Shown: positions 1 to 10,899 of the stretch, piece by piece
How the letters are laid out: the number at the start of each line of letters is the position of its first letter
Position numbering within the stretch: position 1 is the first letter of the stretch
Assembly: GCA_018257865.1 (NCBI GenBank)
Contig: JAEUBA010000188.1
Span: 1-29,400 of the forward strand
DNA length: 29,400 bases
Reading direction: 5' to 3'
Source: Stereocaulon alpinum
Taxonomy: Eukaryota; Ascomycota; Lecanoromycetes; Lecanorales; Stereocaulaceae
Notes under the pieces: generated by a model
The model's database searches: none
The model's input: only the letters and a program-made list of their open reading frames with translations
Told to the model about the DNA's origin: nothing
Position numbers and translations under genes: made by a program

Positions 1-3000
1 CTATATACTTAGTATTAATATTACTTATTACTTTATAATTAAGTTTTAAAAGCGAGGACTACTATACGCCTATATTTTATTAATTATATAGGAAGAGGAT
101 CGGATTTATACTATTAAAGATATCGATAGCGTCGTCTAAGTATTTATACCTAATAAAGGAGCTAATAAGAAGCTTTATAAGTTAGTTCTATAGTATATAG
201 TCTATAATTACTATACTAGTAACCCTAATAATATATACTATAGTAAAGAGAAGAATTATTATAGTAAGAGCTTCCCTAAGGATTTTTATAATTAGACTAA
301 GTTCGCCCCTAATAGGAGCTACCCTTAGTATAAACGTCTATTTATAGAGCCTCTCGAAAATATAAATATTAATAATAGATAGGTTATTCTGTATAATCCC
401 TATCTATTAAAGAAATATAGTAGCTATATTAATATTAAGATCTATAGCTTTATTAAGTCGGTTTTCTATCTATATAAATACGTCTATAAGGGCTTAGATT
501 AGGCTAATATTACCCTAACTTAATATAGCAAGTACTATAATAATAACTCTACTCCTTTAGGGTAGCCTAGGTAATAAGTTAAGGAGGTAGATAAGATTAC
601 TAAGTACTATTCGGCTCGCTAGATTAGCTCCGCAGAGGCCGTATAGAAGCTATTATTATTTAGTATAGGTATAATAAAGCCTTATATAGAGCGCTTATAG
701 ATTTATCTACTAGATTAATAATATATCCTATTTAATCTAGGCGAAGATAAGGCTGTAAATAATACTATTAAGTAGAAGCTTATAGATAATAAAAAGCTAC
801 GCAGAACTACCTTAACTAAGTACTTTAAGATAAATTAGATTACTAAGGAAGCCCTTAATTAAGGCTAGCTACTACCTTTTAGGAAGAAGAATAGTAGGCG
901 GCTTATAGTTAAAAAGAACCTACTAGATTACCTATATACTAACTTTCTAGAGTATTTTACCTAGATTAAGTAATCTAAGCGGTGGAAGGTTTATAAAAAA
1001 GGCAAAGCCCTTAGGTATATATACTTTATTAGCCCTAAAAGTAAGGATTTATATTATCTATAACTACTCCTATATTATTATAAGGGTGCTATATCTTTTA
1101 ATAACCTACGTATAATTAACGGCTATATAATAGAATAGAAAGAAGCCTATATAGAGCTTAGGCTAACTAAAAATAATAAGTATACTAATAAGATCTTAGA
1201 TAAGGGTAAGGACTTTTAGGGGGGTTATAGACTATAGAGCCTATTTATTATAGTATTACTTAAGCTCTAACTAATAGACGCTCTAGTATTATAGGATAAA
1301 TATAAAGAGTATATATTATCTAATTATATATATATCTTATAATAGGAATTTCAGACGCTTTAGATACTAGCTAGTAAAGAGACTGTATATACTAAGTAGT
1401 ATATACTCTACCTTATTAATAGTTAGTTAGAATATACCTCTACTCTAGAGTATATAGAGGATCTAGCTTAATATAATCTACTAATTCCTACTATTAACTT
1501 TAATAGTATAAGCGATATTCCTAATTAGCTCTTATACGAAGAGATATCTTATAATATTAGCCCTAAGGATATTAAGTTCTTATAGAGTAAGCTTAATCCT
1601 AATTAAAGCTACGCTATTAACCGGATTATAGACGCTATTAATATAAATACGGATAATAAGTATAGAGCCCCTAGTACCCTATTCTTTCTTAACGGCGCTA
1701 GGGGTACTAGTAAGACCTTCGTTAAGAATATTATAATAAAGAAAGTATACCTTAAATAAAAAGTAGCTTTAGCTATAGTATCCTTAGGTATAGTAGTAAT
1801 ACTCCTTTAAGGTAGCCGTATTACCTACTCCCGATTTAAGATACTACTAGATTCAGACGCTACTTCTTTATATAGGATTAAAAAAGGGACGAACCTTATA
1901 GAGCTTATAAAGCGAGCTTAGGTAATCTTTTAGGATAAGTCGCTTATATAGAGTAGGTATAATATAAAGGCTATAAGCTGAAGCCTTTAAGATATCTATA
2001 GTAATAAGGGGGCGTAGTTTAGGGGTAAGGTTATCTACTTCTATAGTAATTTTTAATAAACCCTACTAGTAGTAGCTGGCGGATTTAGTAGTTAGGTTAT
2101 TAATACCTATATATAATAGGCTGAGTTCTAGTAGGATACTATATAATTAGACCTAACTATTAATAAACGACTTAATAATCCTAATCTTACTAATTTTATA
2201 TATACTAATATAAGGGCTTTTACTGTTGATCTTCTTAAGATTAGGAACGGGTCTAGTATTTAGAAGAGCTCTACTACTAAGGAAGATATAGTACCTTAGG
2301 CTTATAGCTACGTTCCTAAAAATATTATTAATAAGTTAATTAATAAGGTATACCTAAACCTATATCGCCTAGGTATAGTAGATAGAGAGTATCTATCTTA
2401 AAGAGCTATTCTTGCTATTGCGAATAAGGATATTACTAAGATTAATAGTAAGCTTATAACGTAGATACTTAGTAAGCTTACTATATACTAGAGTATTAAT
2501 TAGGCTATTTCTAAAGAAGATAAGGACCTCTTTCTAACTAAATATTTTAATATATTTTATAAGGCCTCGCTACCGCCCTATAAGCTCTGTATTAAACTGG
2601 GTGTTTTAGTTATATTACTTAGAAACCTAAATCCGCTACGGCTTTATAACGGGACTCGGCTCTAGGTTATATAGTATAGTAAGTATATCTTTAAAGGCGA
2701 GATTATAGGCGGTATATATAATAGCGAGAAGGTAATACTCTTTAAGACGCTATTATAGTCTAAGGAAAATAATAAGAGGATCCTTACGCCCTTTATATAT
2801 AAGTAATATCTAGTCCGCCTAGTATTTATAATAACGATAAATAAGTCCTAGGGGTAATCTATAAAGTTCGTAGGTATTAACCTACAGTTACGGCCGGCTT
2901 TTAGTTATAGTCAGCTCTATATATCGCTTTTATAGGTTACGAAGTAGGCGAATCTGTATATTATTAGGCCGGATAGTTATAAATATACGAATAACCGATT

Positions 3001-3043
3001 AATAAAGAATATAGTATATACTCAGGTGCTATTGCCTAATTAA
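1..3043 (+). pseudogene. RIP-degraded Helitron replicase-helicase (RepHel), 5' part outside window
   Basis: One reading frame (codon starts at positions equal to 2 mod 3) can be followed for 3 kb with only TAA/TAG interruptions and no frameshift seen. Around 180-490 it resembles the Helitron_like_N rolling-circle replicase region: a decayed FPK motif, then YNPYLLKKY and YLYKYVYKG. A Pif1-like helicase follows: Walker A at about 1688-1716 reads NGARGTSKTF for the family's GxGGTGKTF; motif II at 1934-1942 reads DKS for DE(A/S); the GDFRQ motif at 2045-2059 reads S-N-F-stop-stop. The C-terminal helicase part (about 2590-2940) keeps TINKS and GQSIKFVGINLQ-like blocks. The frame ends TAA TAG at 3041-3046. 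A RepHel nicks and unwinds DNA for rolling-circle transposition; this copy is dead. Missense and nonsense changes fit C-to-T and G-to-A transitions. Family assignment is firm; the 5' end is outside the window. Confidence 0.88.
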
Positions 3044-3104
3044 TAGCCTTAGTAAAAATAGTAAAAATCTGGATTTTTACAGGTATTCTCTAGTTACTAT
3101 TATA

Positions 3105-3300
3105 TACTAATATCTAATTTACTACTAGGATATCCTATACTACTAGGATATCCTACTAATATCCTATACCTCTTAGCAATCCCATACCAACCCGTACTAT
3201 ACTAGTAATGGTATAGGATTGGAGCCCTTTATACTATACCATCCTATAGGATGGTAGAAAGTCCAATATCCTATACTATCCTATACCTTTCCGGGTAGTA
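3105..3300. repeat. Palindrome-rich block downstream of the Helitron ORF
   Basis: The block lies 60 bp past the Helitron stop. The 12-bp palindrome taggatatccta occurs at 3126-3137 and 3144-3155. A perfect 20-bp palindrome, taccatcctataggatggta, sits at 3237-3256, inside a larger imperfect inverted repeat (ggtataggattgg against ccaatatcctata). The part from about 3217 to 3300 is partly shared with 9416-9465. Helitrons normally end in a short hairpin followed by CTRR, so this could hold the Helitron 3' terminus, but no convincing hairpin-CTRR end was pinned down. It could also be an independent miniature element. Confidence 0.6.
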
Positions 3301-4399
3301 TCCGGGAGTACCTAGAAATAGTATTAGTAATAGTATCTAACGCCTAGTAAACGCTACTAGGATTAGTATAGTAGGTATAGTAGGTATAGCTAGTATATCT
3401 AGTTTATCTTACGTTAGAGGTAGTAAGGTAGAGGGGGAAGAGGATAGGGTATCTATAGAGGTCTTAAGCGATATCTTTAAAGTAGAGGAAGAATCTAGTA
3501 CTAATAGTTTTAACTTCCTACTTACTAAGTACTACTAGTCTATAGGTCTTCTACTTAAACTTATCCTATAAAACGAGAATTCGTTAATAGCGAGCTAGAG
3601 AATTTATAGAGAACTTATTACTATAGAGATTAACTACTAAATTAGAAGTAATAAAGAGATAATAATATATAGTAATATTAACTTAACTTCTTAAGATAAC
3701 TATAAATACTATTATTCGCCTTCTTCCTATAATTCCTACTTTTCTAGAGACTATTATATCTATTAATCCTTCTTATCTTTCTAAACCTAGTATTCTAGGC
3801 CTATCTATCTTCCTCTCCTTCTTATTAATACGCTAGCTCCTAATAACTAACTCCTAGTAACCCGCTTTTATCTAATATTTATTTTTATTACTATTTTAAT
3901 CCTTATTTTCCTAGGACCCTAAAGATATAGTAGCTAGCTTTATTACTAAATTAGTAATATTAATACGCCTTCCGTTAATAGTACTAGGAACTAAAAGTAT
4001 ATTCGCTAATTATAATTTCGTTTTTTAGAGTTAGGACGTTTCCTACTACTAAATTACTAAATTACTAAAAAGAATAGTATATATAGACTATATACCGCTA
4101 ATTTACTAAATATATCTCTTCTAAAAGATCGCCCCGCCTTCGGCTCTAATATAAAGATATAGGATTAAGGGCGTCGGCTAAGAGAATATAATAGTAGAAT
4201 AGTAAGTATAAGGATACTATATATAAGACGGAGGTAGAATTAAATAAGATAGAGGTAGAATTAAAGACTACTAACTATAACGAACGTCTATTACTAGAAT
4301 AATTATATATAGAAAAGAATATTACTCCTCTTAAGATATAGTAATATTCGTTACTATGTAAAGGTCTTCGAAGCTAAGCCTACGCTAACTAATTACTAA
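3301..4399. other. RIP-mutated DNA, no family recognised
   Basis: AT-rich sequence nearly without CpA and TpG and with stops in all frames. Local CT-rich stretches occur at about 3720-3830. No transposon protein motif was recognised on either strand. It may be the 3' flank of the integrase-type element on the minus strand, or the terminal part of the Helitron. Confidence 0.5.
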
Positions 4400-5725
4400 C
4401 TAACTAATATCTACTAACTAATTATCGTCTAATACCGAAATACCCGCAGCTGTACTATCTATACTACTATAATACTAAAGTTTACTAGAGACTATATAAG
4501 GATAATTCTTTTAAGTATAAATCTTATAGGTATTCTAGTTCTCTATAAATTTATAGGCTTCTTTACGAATTAAGTATATATAAATAGTATAGTAAACTAG
4601 TTAATTATAAAGCCTATTATATTAATAGTATCCTTCTTCTTACGCGATATTAAAAAAGAGTACTTAGCGGTATAGTATAGAAGACTATAGATATATCTAC
4701 TAGGCCTTAATTCTTTAGTTTATAATACTCTTTCTAAATATCTAATACTTCTTAAAAGGTCTTAGTCTCTTAGTATAATCCTCTTATATATAATATAACT
4801 ACTAGTAAGCGTCTATAATAAGAATAGTCTCTATCTCCTAATTAAGATAAATTATATTAGGTATAGTTTTTACCTTCGCTAAATAGTCTAAATATTACTT
4901 TACTATACTAATTACTATATAAGCTAAGACTCTAATATAAATCTATAGAATTTAACGAGAATAGGTATTAATTACGGCGTAGATTTAGATACTAAAGAAC
5001 TCTAGCTTATAATATATATTAATAGACTAGATTATATTAGGTCCTAGTATAGTATATTTTTAATACCTATATTATTTCTTCTCTAATCTTCGCTAGATAC
5101 CTTCTAGATTAATTAGTCTTATTCTATATATTAAATTATACCTAGAGATAGCGATCCCCTTATATTAGAAGTAGGTATAGAGGTATATAAGCCTAAAGTC
5201 TATAATAGTACCTTTAACTAAGTATTTCTATATAATATAGAGTATCTCGCTATCTTAAAACTATATCTATCTAATCTTATACCTCCGCTAGTAACCTATC
5301 TTAATCCTAATTCGCTAAAGTAATATAATTTATATAGGTATTCTTATATCTTCTAATTTATCTCTTATCTCTTAATCTATTACCTAGTATTTATAGAAGA
5401 GGAAGGTAATTATTATATTATAGAGCTAAGGGTCTTAATACTTATTATTAGTATATTTCTTCGCGCCCTATTTATTTAGGCGCCTATATAGTATCTTTAT
5501 ACTAACTATAGGGTAGTATCTATATACTTAGGCGAGGATATCTTTAGTAGTAGTACCCCTATTATAGGTATTAAGGATTAATTCTTAGTAGGGGTTAGGA
5601 TTAATTCTACGTAGTACTATTAGGATAAGAGGTAGGAATTTAATAGAGTACTATTAGATAAGCTATATAGTACGCGCTATAGGTAATTAGCTAGCTAGTA
5701 GTAGTATAGTTAATAAATTATTAAT
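4400..5725 (-). pseudogene. RIP-degraded gene with rve-type integrase catalytic core
   Basis: Read on the minus strand from about 5725 downward, one frame stays coherent for about 430 codons with only TAA/TAG stops. It matches the layout of a family of fungal integrase-core proteins: an N-terminal helical part (YRDPQLYN-like and RDKLEDI stretches, about 5350-5500), then a retroviral-type DDE core. The block normally reading WSIDGYxKLEFFGIQIYA is present at about 4975-5035 with W to stop and the first catalytic Asp changed to Asn (codon 5018-5020). The block normally reading IRSDRGTET is at about 4830-4860 with the second Asp changed to Asn (codon 4841-4843). The third acidic residue is not certain. 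Such cores join element ends to target DNA. The element class was not determined, and the 3' border near 4400 is estimated from protein length. Confidence 0.68.
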
Positions 5726-6134
5726 AGTTGCAAATACGGTGGATTAGGTTTTCAGAAATAAAAGTTCAAAATATTTGATGTGACCAATTGGTTATCCCGG
5801 AACACCGTATGTAGCTTCCCAATATGACAAGTGTACACGGGCAGTGCACTGCGTGCACTGCCCTCATGGTCAGCGCCAATGCGTCGATAAAATGTGGACA
5901 GCCAATGAAGGAACTGCGCAAGGGTATAGTGAAGTACGCCTAGGCGATGCGACATAAGAAGTAAATATGTAGTGCCCGAGTGGCGATCCACTTCAGTCTG
6001 GTGAGGAGCCTCAGCCTCAGCCTCGCGAAAAGAGAAAGTCCACACAGAGCGGACACTTCAAAGAGTATCTATTGGAAGGGGATCAGGCAGTATAGAGGCC
6101 AGGAGCTTAAATAATCTTTATTCAGCGTTCCGCC
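5726..6134. other. Intergenic region upstream of the HET gene
   Basis: Composition changes sharply at about 5725: CpA and TpG reappear at once. The 97-codon open frame on the minus strand here (5752-6045) has no recognisable family and looks like chance. No clear promoter element was found beyond the AT-rich stretch at about 6107-6121 just before the HET start codon. Confidence 0.5.
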
Positions 6135-8025
6135 ATGTCTAGCTTGGAGAAATACAAGTACACTCCGCTGCCAGACGGACCATACATTCGAATATTAACA
6201 ATATTCCCAGGCAGCCCAAGTAATCCACTCCGCGGAGAGCTCGAGCTGCTTAACATCGAGACAGGCGGAGAATACGAGCCAGTCTCTTACGTCTGGGGAG
6301 ATCCCAGCCGTAACCACGAAATTATCTGCAATAACAAGGCACTTAGTCTCACCGCAAGTCTCGTAGGAGCACTGCGACGCATTAGACGGACCGACCAGCC
6401 TCGCCGGATATGGGTGGACCAACTATCAATAAATCAGGATGACTTGGATGAGCGAAGTCAGCAGGTGCAGTTCATGAATATAATCTACAAGAACGCGACG
6501 CGTGTCATTGTATACCTTGGAGACGATTGCAATAATGAAGCAGAAGAAGCCTTTCAACTAATCCACAGCCTTGATCAGACGTTCCAGGACGCCGAGAGCA
6601 AGGAGAAGTTTCGTATCATGAACACAGAGCATCTTCACGACCAGCCCGAAGCGCAGTGGGCTCCACTGAAACATCTGATTTCTCTGCCTTGGGTACGTCA
6701 GGTCTCCCACAAGACGTCGAGCGATTGAGCTAACAATCGAGAAGTTTACTCGGATCTGGATAGTTCAGGAGATTGGAACCCAGGCATCCGCCACATTGTA
6801 CTGGGGCGACTCAGAATGCGACTGGGACCTCCTCTGGGGCGTCGCAAGACACTTGTCCGATTTCCATCATATGCGCATGCACTTTTATCTGAGGACAACA
6901 GATATCAAATATCTCTATAAACGTTTCGTCACGGTCGATAGAGCAAGTCGCCACGCGAACCGCTTCAGCCTCATATACGAGCTTCACAGAGCCGCCCATC
7001 TCAGGCTGACCGATCCTCGCGATCGTGTCTTCGCCTTTCTTGGTCACTACGCCATGCACGAGGGGAATCCCCAGCTTGCTGCCATCCGCGCTGATTACAC
7101 CAAGTCCGCCAAAGAGATATACTGCGACATTGCCGAACGAGCTTTGCTCGGGGACCCAGGCAAAACCCTCATTACACTTGCTGCAGTCCAGCATCCGCGG
7201 CTGCCTTCAAAAACGCCGGACGGATCAGGCGTGCAACACTTGGTCGACGCCATGCCTTTTCCTTCGTGGGTTCCAGACTGGCGAGAGCATGAGTCTCACA
7301 TTCTGTCCGAACCAACCTGCTCTCATAATGCGCACGCCGGCAGGCTGTCAGATCTCGAAATCGACAAAGCGGCCAAGGTTCTCAAACTGCGCGGCATGAA
7401 GATAGATGTCCTCGAGGCCAGTTCGGAGCCGATCCAGCAGAAGGAGTTCCACCTTGACAAAACCCGCCGAGTCCTGGCAATAGAGTCGTTGTGGCGTGAA
7501 ATCTGCGGAAAGACGGGATTTGACCTCAAGGCCCGCTATCTTGATGATCCGAAGGACGACCATGCCGTCTTTGCGTACATGCAGACTCTGAGCAGCGGGG
7601 GAATTGCGACTGCGTCTTGGGATACGCGGCACTACCATGAGATTAACTGCGAAGAGTGGTTTGCCCAAAGCGCTGCTTATCTGACAGCAGCCTTGGCACA
7701 CACGGATCTGGTCTCTACCGAACTCAAGGACAAGGCTGTAGGCGGTGACCTTTATAAATGGACTCGCGCTGCGAATGGTTCCGCTAGCAATCGGTCTCTC
7801 GGCCGGACTGCCCAAGGTCGCTACGCGCTTGGCCCAAAGGTGATGGAAAAGGGGGATGTAGTGTGCGTCTTGTTTGGCGGGAAGATGCCGTTTTTGCTAC
7901 GTCCGTGGAATGACGGCAAGTTTCTTCTCGTTGGGGAATGCTACGTGCATGGCTTGATGCAAGGTGAGGCGATTGAAATGCTTGGACGGGAACGGATTGC
8001 TGAGGAGACATTCCACATTTGTTGA
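6135..8025 (+). CDS. HET-domain (heterokaryon incompatibility) protein, 612 aa, two exons
   Basis: Exons are 6135-6692 and 6745-8025 (186 + 426 codons); removing the 52-nt intron restores the motif LPWFTRIWIVQE (residues 184-195). HET-domain blocks appear in order: SYVWGD (51-56), RIWVDQLSINQ (91-101), ERSQQV (106-111), VIVYLGD (124-130), and the spliced W-x-R-x-W-x-x-Q-E block. A DPRDRVFAFLG motif, a PSWVPDW motif and a C-terminal GDVVCVLFGG...GECYVHG block (556-589) are typical of full-length fungal HET proteins. No membrane segment or signal peptide is evident. Proteins of this family trigger or mediate non-self recognition and cell death in fungi; the partner is unknown. The gene is intact and shows no RIP although RIP blocks begin about 400 bp upstream. 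The start is the first ATG, with the HET domain starting about 45 residues in. It converges on the Nudix gene. Confidence 0.92.
6693..6744 (+). other. Spliceosomal intron of the HET gene
   Basis: Donor GTACGT at 6693-6698, branch-site match gctaac at 6729-6734, acceptor AAG ending at 6744. Its 52 nt is a typical fungal intron length. Unspliced translation ends at a stop inside the intron; splicing rejoins the conserved HET motif in frame. Confidence 0.9.
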
Positions 8026-8396
8026 TGCTCTGATCATTCCATAACAACTTTCGTTTCTTGGGGTCTGATAGATGGGCGAGTGAGGGCTAGGAGGTTGGTT
8101 GTTGCCATTGTTAATGTATTGAAGAAAGCCGTTTGCTGAGTGGTTGGGACTCTGGAAAATGAGACTTTTGACACATTCTCCATCTGCGAGGAGAATAATA
8201 TAGAAGCCGAGGCTTGCATGTCCAGCATATTACCAGATGGTGTCAGTCAAATCTTAGTGGAGAGCAAAGAGCCGCGATGTAGACCTTCTCACCTAACACT
8301 CGTTGACGTAGCCGACCTCGTCCTTGCACTGAGACCAAAACTTACCACCCGGGTCTTTGATTGTGCAGAGAGCCGTTCGTGATTGAGGCGTCTGCT
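8026..8396. other. Intergenic region between convergent HET and Nudix genes
   Basis: The 371 bp between two stop codons hold the 3' untranslated regions of both genes. Short open frames here (for example 8140-8382 +) lack an ATG or family likeness and are judged chance. No structured RNA or mobile-element signal was seen. Confidence 0.5.
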
Positions 8397-8981
8397 CTAT
8401 GCAGTGTTGTTTGCCTGTAGCACAGCAAAGGCGTCCACCACGACAGCCTCCTGTTCCGGCATTGTGAACCCAATCTCCATATCCCCGACCTTGTGGGCCC
8501 GAACCTCCTCTTCGGTGGCCCACACAAAGTTCTGATGCTCTTTTGGGCGTAGTCGTACCTCAAGGTTACTGCTACTGTTGCTGTCGCGGTCTCTATCCTG
8601 CCTCTCTACCTCGATAATAAAGCTGAGCTTCCGGATCATCTTCCCCGACCGCGTTTTGAACTTGTATCCCTCCCCGACCATCGGCCCAACTGACTTCGCG
8701 ACCAGTGTTGTCTCCTCCCACAGCTCGCGCGCCACAGCGTGTAGAATGGTCTGATCGTGATCGTCGCACGCGCCTCCGGGTGTCTCCCAACAATTCGGTA
8801 TACTATCATCCGGCGAGCGCTGGAGGAGCAGGATGCGTGAGTCGGAGCAGACAATGGCGCCTGTAGCGAGGAACTTGCACCGGTGCTCGCTTTGATCTTG
8901 GGAGAGGTAGGTCTGGGCGGGAATGAAGAGGTGGGATGTTGATGGATAAGGTTGGAGGCTGAATGAAAGGGGGTCGGTCAT
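8397..8981 (-). CDS. Nudix hydrolase, 194 aa
   Basis: A single uninterrupted frame encodes a Nudix fold. After strand LATGAIVCSDSRILLLQRS (38-56) comes WETPGG (65-70) and a Nudix box at about 69-92, GGACDDHD...ARELWEETTL. The metal-binding RE and EE residues (85-90) are present. Compared with the canonical GX5EX7REUXEEXGU, the loop has one extra residue, acidic Asp replaces the first Glu, and the usual Gly after EE is Thr. From memory, a one-residue-longer Asp-rich loop is common among fungal Nudix proteins. Enzymes of this class cleave nucleoside diphosphates linked to another group; the substrate cannot be read from sequence. Residues 127-140 are a polar insert rich in Arg, Asp and Ser. No signal peptide or membrane segment. 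The ATG at 8981 gives about 37 residues before the domain. The gene is intact and unaffected by RIP. Confidence 0.88.
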   Translation of the reverse strand: MTDPLSFSLQPYPSTSHLFIPAQTYLSQDQSEHRCKFLATGAIVCSDSRILLLQRSPDDSIPNCWETPGGACDDHDQTILHAVARELWEETTLVAKSVGPMVGEGYKFKTRSGKMIRKLSFIIEVERQDRDRDSNSSSNLEVRLRPKEHQNFVWATEEEVRAHKVGDMEIGFTMPEQEAVVVDAFAVLQANNTA

Positions 8982-9404
8982 TGGGAATGTCGACTGAACG
9001 CGAGAGTTAGGTAAGTGGATCGTGAGAGGGTTTAGTTTGAGATAACAATGTACTGTAGGCGAAGAAGAAAGTATTTCAAATGCAATGAAGGAGGTTCAGC
9101 CTACATACCAACGAAGATTGTAGGAGCTCACGCCCACGTGACGCTGGGCACAAAGCACGGGCAAGCGCGCAGAGAGAACATGCTGACGTTATCATGACAT
9201 ACGGTGTCACTTGATAGAATTACTGTCAAGCTTGATCACACCCCCCCAGCTAGCACGTGGTGTCGCTCACCGTAGGAGGGCGCATTGCTCTCGTCGCTGT
9301 CGACTACAAATAAACTGGTGGCTACGTAATTGGATAGTGATGTAGAGAACTGTATGGCCGATGGATGAAAACAGAATGCAAGCTAATCTTGGGCACTCCC
9401 CTAG
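8982..9404 (-). promoter_or_regulatory. Probable Nudix promoter region with two CACGTG E-boxes
   Basis: Ordinary-composition DNA upstream of the Nudix start. Two CACGTG palindromes occur at 9135-9140 (in CCACGTGAC context) and 9254-9259, about 155 and 275 bp upstream of the ATG. In fungi this site is read by bHLH factors of the Cbf1/Pho4 kind and some bZIP proteins. A C-run lies at 9240-9247. No TATA box was assigned. Functional use is inferred. Confidence 0.35.
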
Positions 9405-9465
9405 GTTTCCTGTAGGATCCGAGACCTTTATACTATACTATCCTATACTTTTCCAGGTAGTAATT
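9405..9465. repeat. Second copy of the 3217-3300 repeat block, at the island/RIP border
   Basis: The stretch at about 9416-9465 matches the block at 3217-3300: ggatccgagacctttatactata against ggattggagccctttatactata, then tactatcctata and a cttttccaggtagta end against cctttccgggtagta. The 9416 copy lacks about 35 bp that carry the 20-bp palindrome. Similarity stops after ggtagta, suggesting a common element end there. Confidence 0.6.
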
Positions 9466-10250
9466 ATATAGGAATTACTTAAAGAATTCGAACGTAATAT
9501 TATTCTATCTATAGTCCTTTAGGTAGGTATTTTACTAGGAATTCGGGTTATCTTTTAGGGCGTTTATATAGTAGACTATCCTAGATAATTTAGTAGTAAA
9601 GTATTCCGAGCTCTTTAAAAACTTCTTTTTTAAGTTAGTAAACTAGTGTAAGTATTCTCCCTTACTAGTTCCCTTATAAAGTTATATATTCTTAGGGCGA
9701 AAACTTTTTACTACTAGGGGTCTTTAGAGTCTAGTAGGTAGATTTATAAGTACTTTAAAGGCGGGTATTATAAGATATAAAGGAATCCTTTAGCTAGTAA
9801 TATTACCTAATTATACTAATATTATAATAGTAGGATAGTATTCCTTCTCTTAAACTATCCTTATAGATATTCTAATAGTACTTTATAACCTTAGGTATTA
9901 AATTTTATTATTTTTAGCTTCTAGTACTAATAATTCGCGAAGTTACTTTAGATATAGATTCGTTACTTTAGCTTCTTTTAAGCGCTATTTAATAGTAGTA
10001 TTATTAAGATTAGAGAGTTCTTACTAAGACTCTTCGTTAGTCCTATAACTCTCTAAAGGATTATTATTATTATTAAGTTCTTTAATAGGGGGTATAATTA
10101 TAGTAGTATAACTACGTATCTAAACTAATATAGTAGTAACTCTAGGCCTCTCCCTTAAAAAAGGTAGAGAAATTAGAACTATAAAGGGTAGAGTATACTA
10201 GCTCTAAGCTAGCGTACTAGGATATAAGAAGTATAAAGTTACTAGAGTTA
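9466..10250 (-). pseudogene. RIP-degraded retroelement gag-like fragment (minus strand)
   Basis: On the minus strand a frame with only TAA/TAG stops gives a gag-like stretch: YKGTSKGEYLYQFTN, then KKFLKSSEYFTTK, then YYINALKDNPNS at about 9550-9690, resembling the central capsid-like region of fungal LTR-retroelement gag. Upstream in the same orientation is a charged region (about 9900-10100). It stops at the repeat block at 9465, so the rest of the polyprotein is missing. The LINE insertion at 10250/10251 separates it from its probable 5' part at 15691-15991. Family level is uncertain. Confidence 0.4.
10237..10250. repeat. 14-bp target-site duplication, copy 1 (LINE 3' side)
   Basis: The sequence agttactagagtta is identical to 15677-15690. 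Here it directly abuts the (ATA)n-type tail of the minus-strand LINE, as expected for the 3' junction of target-primed reverse transcription. Confidence 0.85.
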
Positions 10251-10899
10251 ATAATAATAATAATAATTGATTTATACGCCTATTCTAGTATCTATATATA
10301 CTAATAAGGGTATTCTCTTATATTATTAGGAAATCTAGGGGGGTTAAAGGCCCTCTAGACGTAAAAGAAACCTTTTTAGAGTCGCCCCTTCTAGCTAAAA
10401 ACTTTCGCTTATTAGCTTACTTATTATTCTACTCCGCCTATCTAACCTTACTACTAAGCTTTATAATACCGGTAATAATAATCTCTATTACCCTAATAAG
10501 CCTTATAATACTCTAGTAGCTCCGCTACTTTTAGCTTCTACTTATACTTAAGCTTCTTTATCTTTAGGGTTTTTATTACTAGTTCTACTTTAATAGGGAG
10601 TTTAGACTAGGAGAGCTATTTCCTAGTAAGTCGATACTATATTAGGAATCCTAACCTAACTAGCTATCTTATAGCTACTCTTATACTAATAACCTTAACT
10701 AGTATAGTCCTAATATTATAAGTCTCTACCTCTTTAATAAGCTCCCTTTAAGTATCGCTAAGCTTTAGGTAGTATAGGAGAATATACTTTATATCCTAAT
10801 TCCTCTATCTATAACTATAGTAGGTACTATAGACCCCTAGTACTCTTATCTTATAAAGGAAGTAGTTAAACCTATTCTTCCTACTTTAGAGTTAGACTA

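Noticed and set aside
5752..6045. 97-codon open frame on the minus strand
   Set aside because: No recognisable family or domain; lies in the upstream region of the HET gene and looks like chance.
6811..7815. Several open frames of 60-155 codons opposite or out of frame with the HET gene
   Set aside because: They are shadows of the GC-balanced HET coding sequence, with no family likeness.
8140..8854. Short open frames over and beside the Nudix gene
   Set aside because: They overlap the Nudix frame or its 3' region and lack motifs; Nudix is the coding frame.
9466..9550. Continuation of the gag-like frame into 9405-9465
   Set aside because: The sequence there is the repeat block shared with 3217-3300, so the gag-like frame is taken to end at its border.
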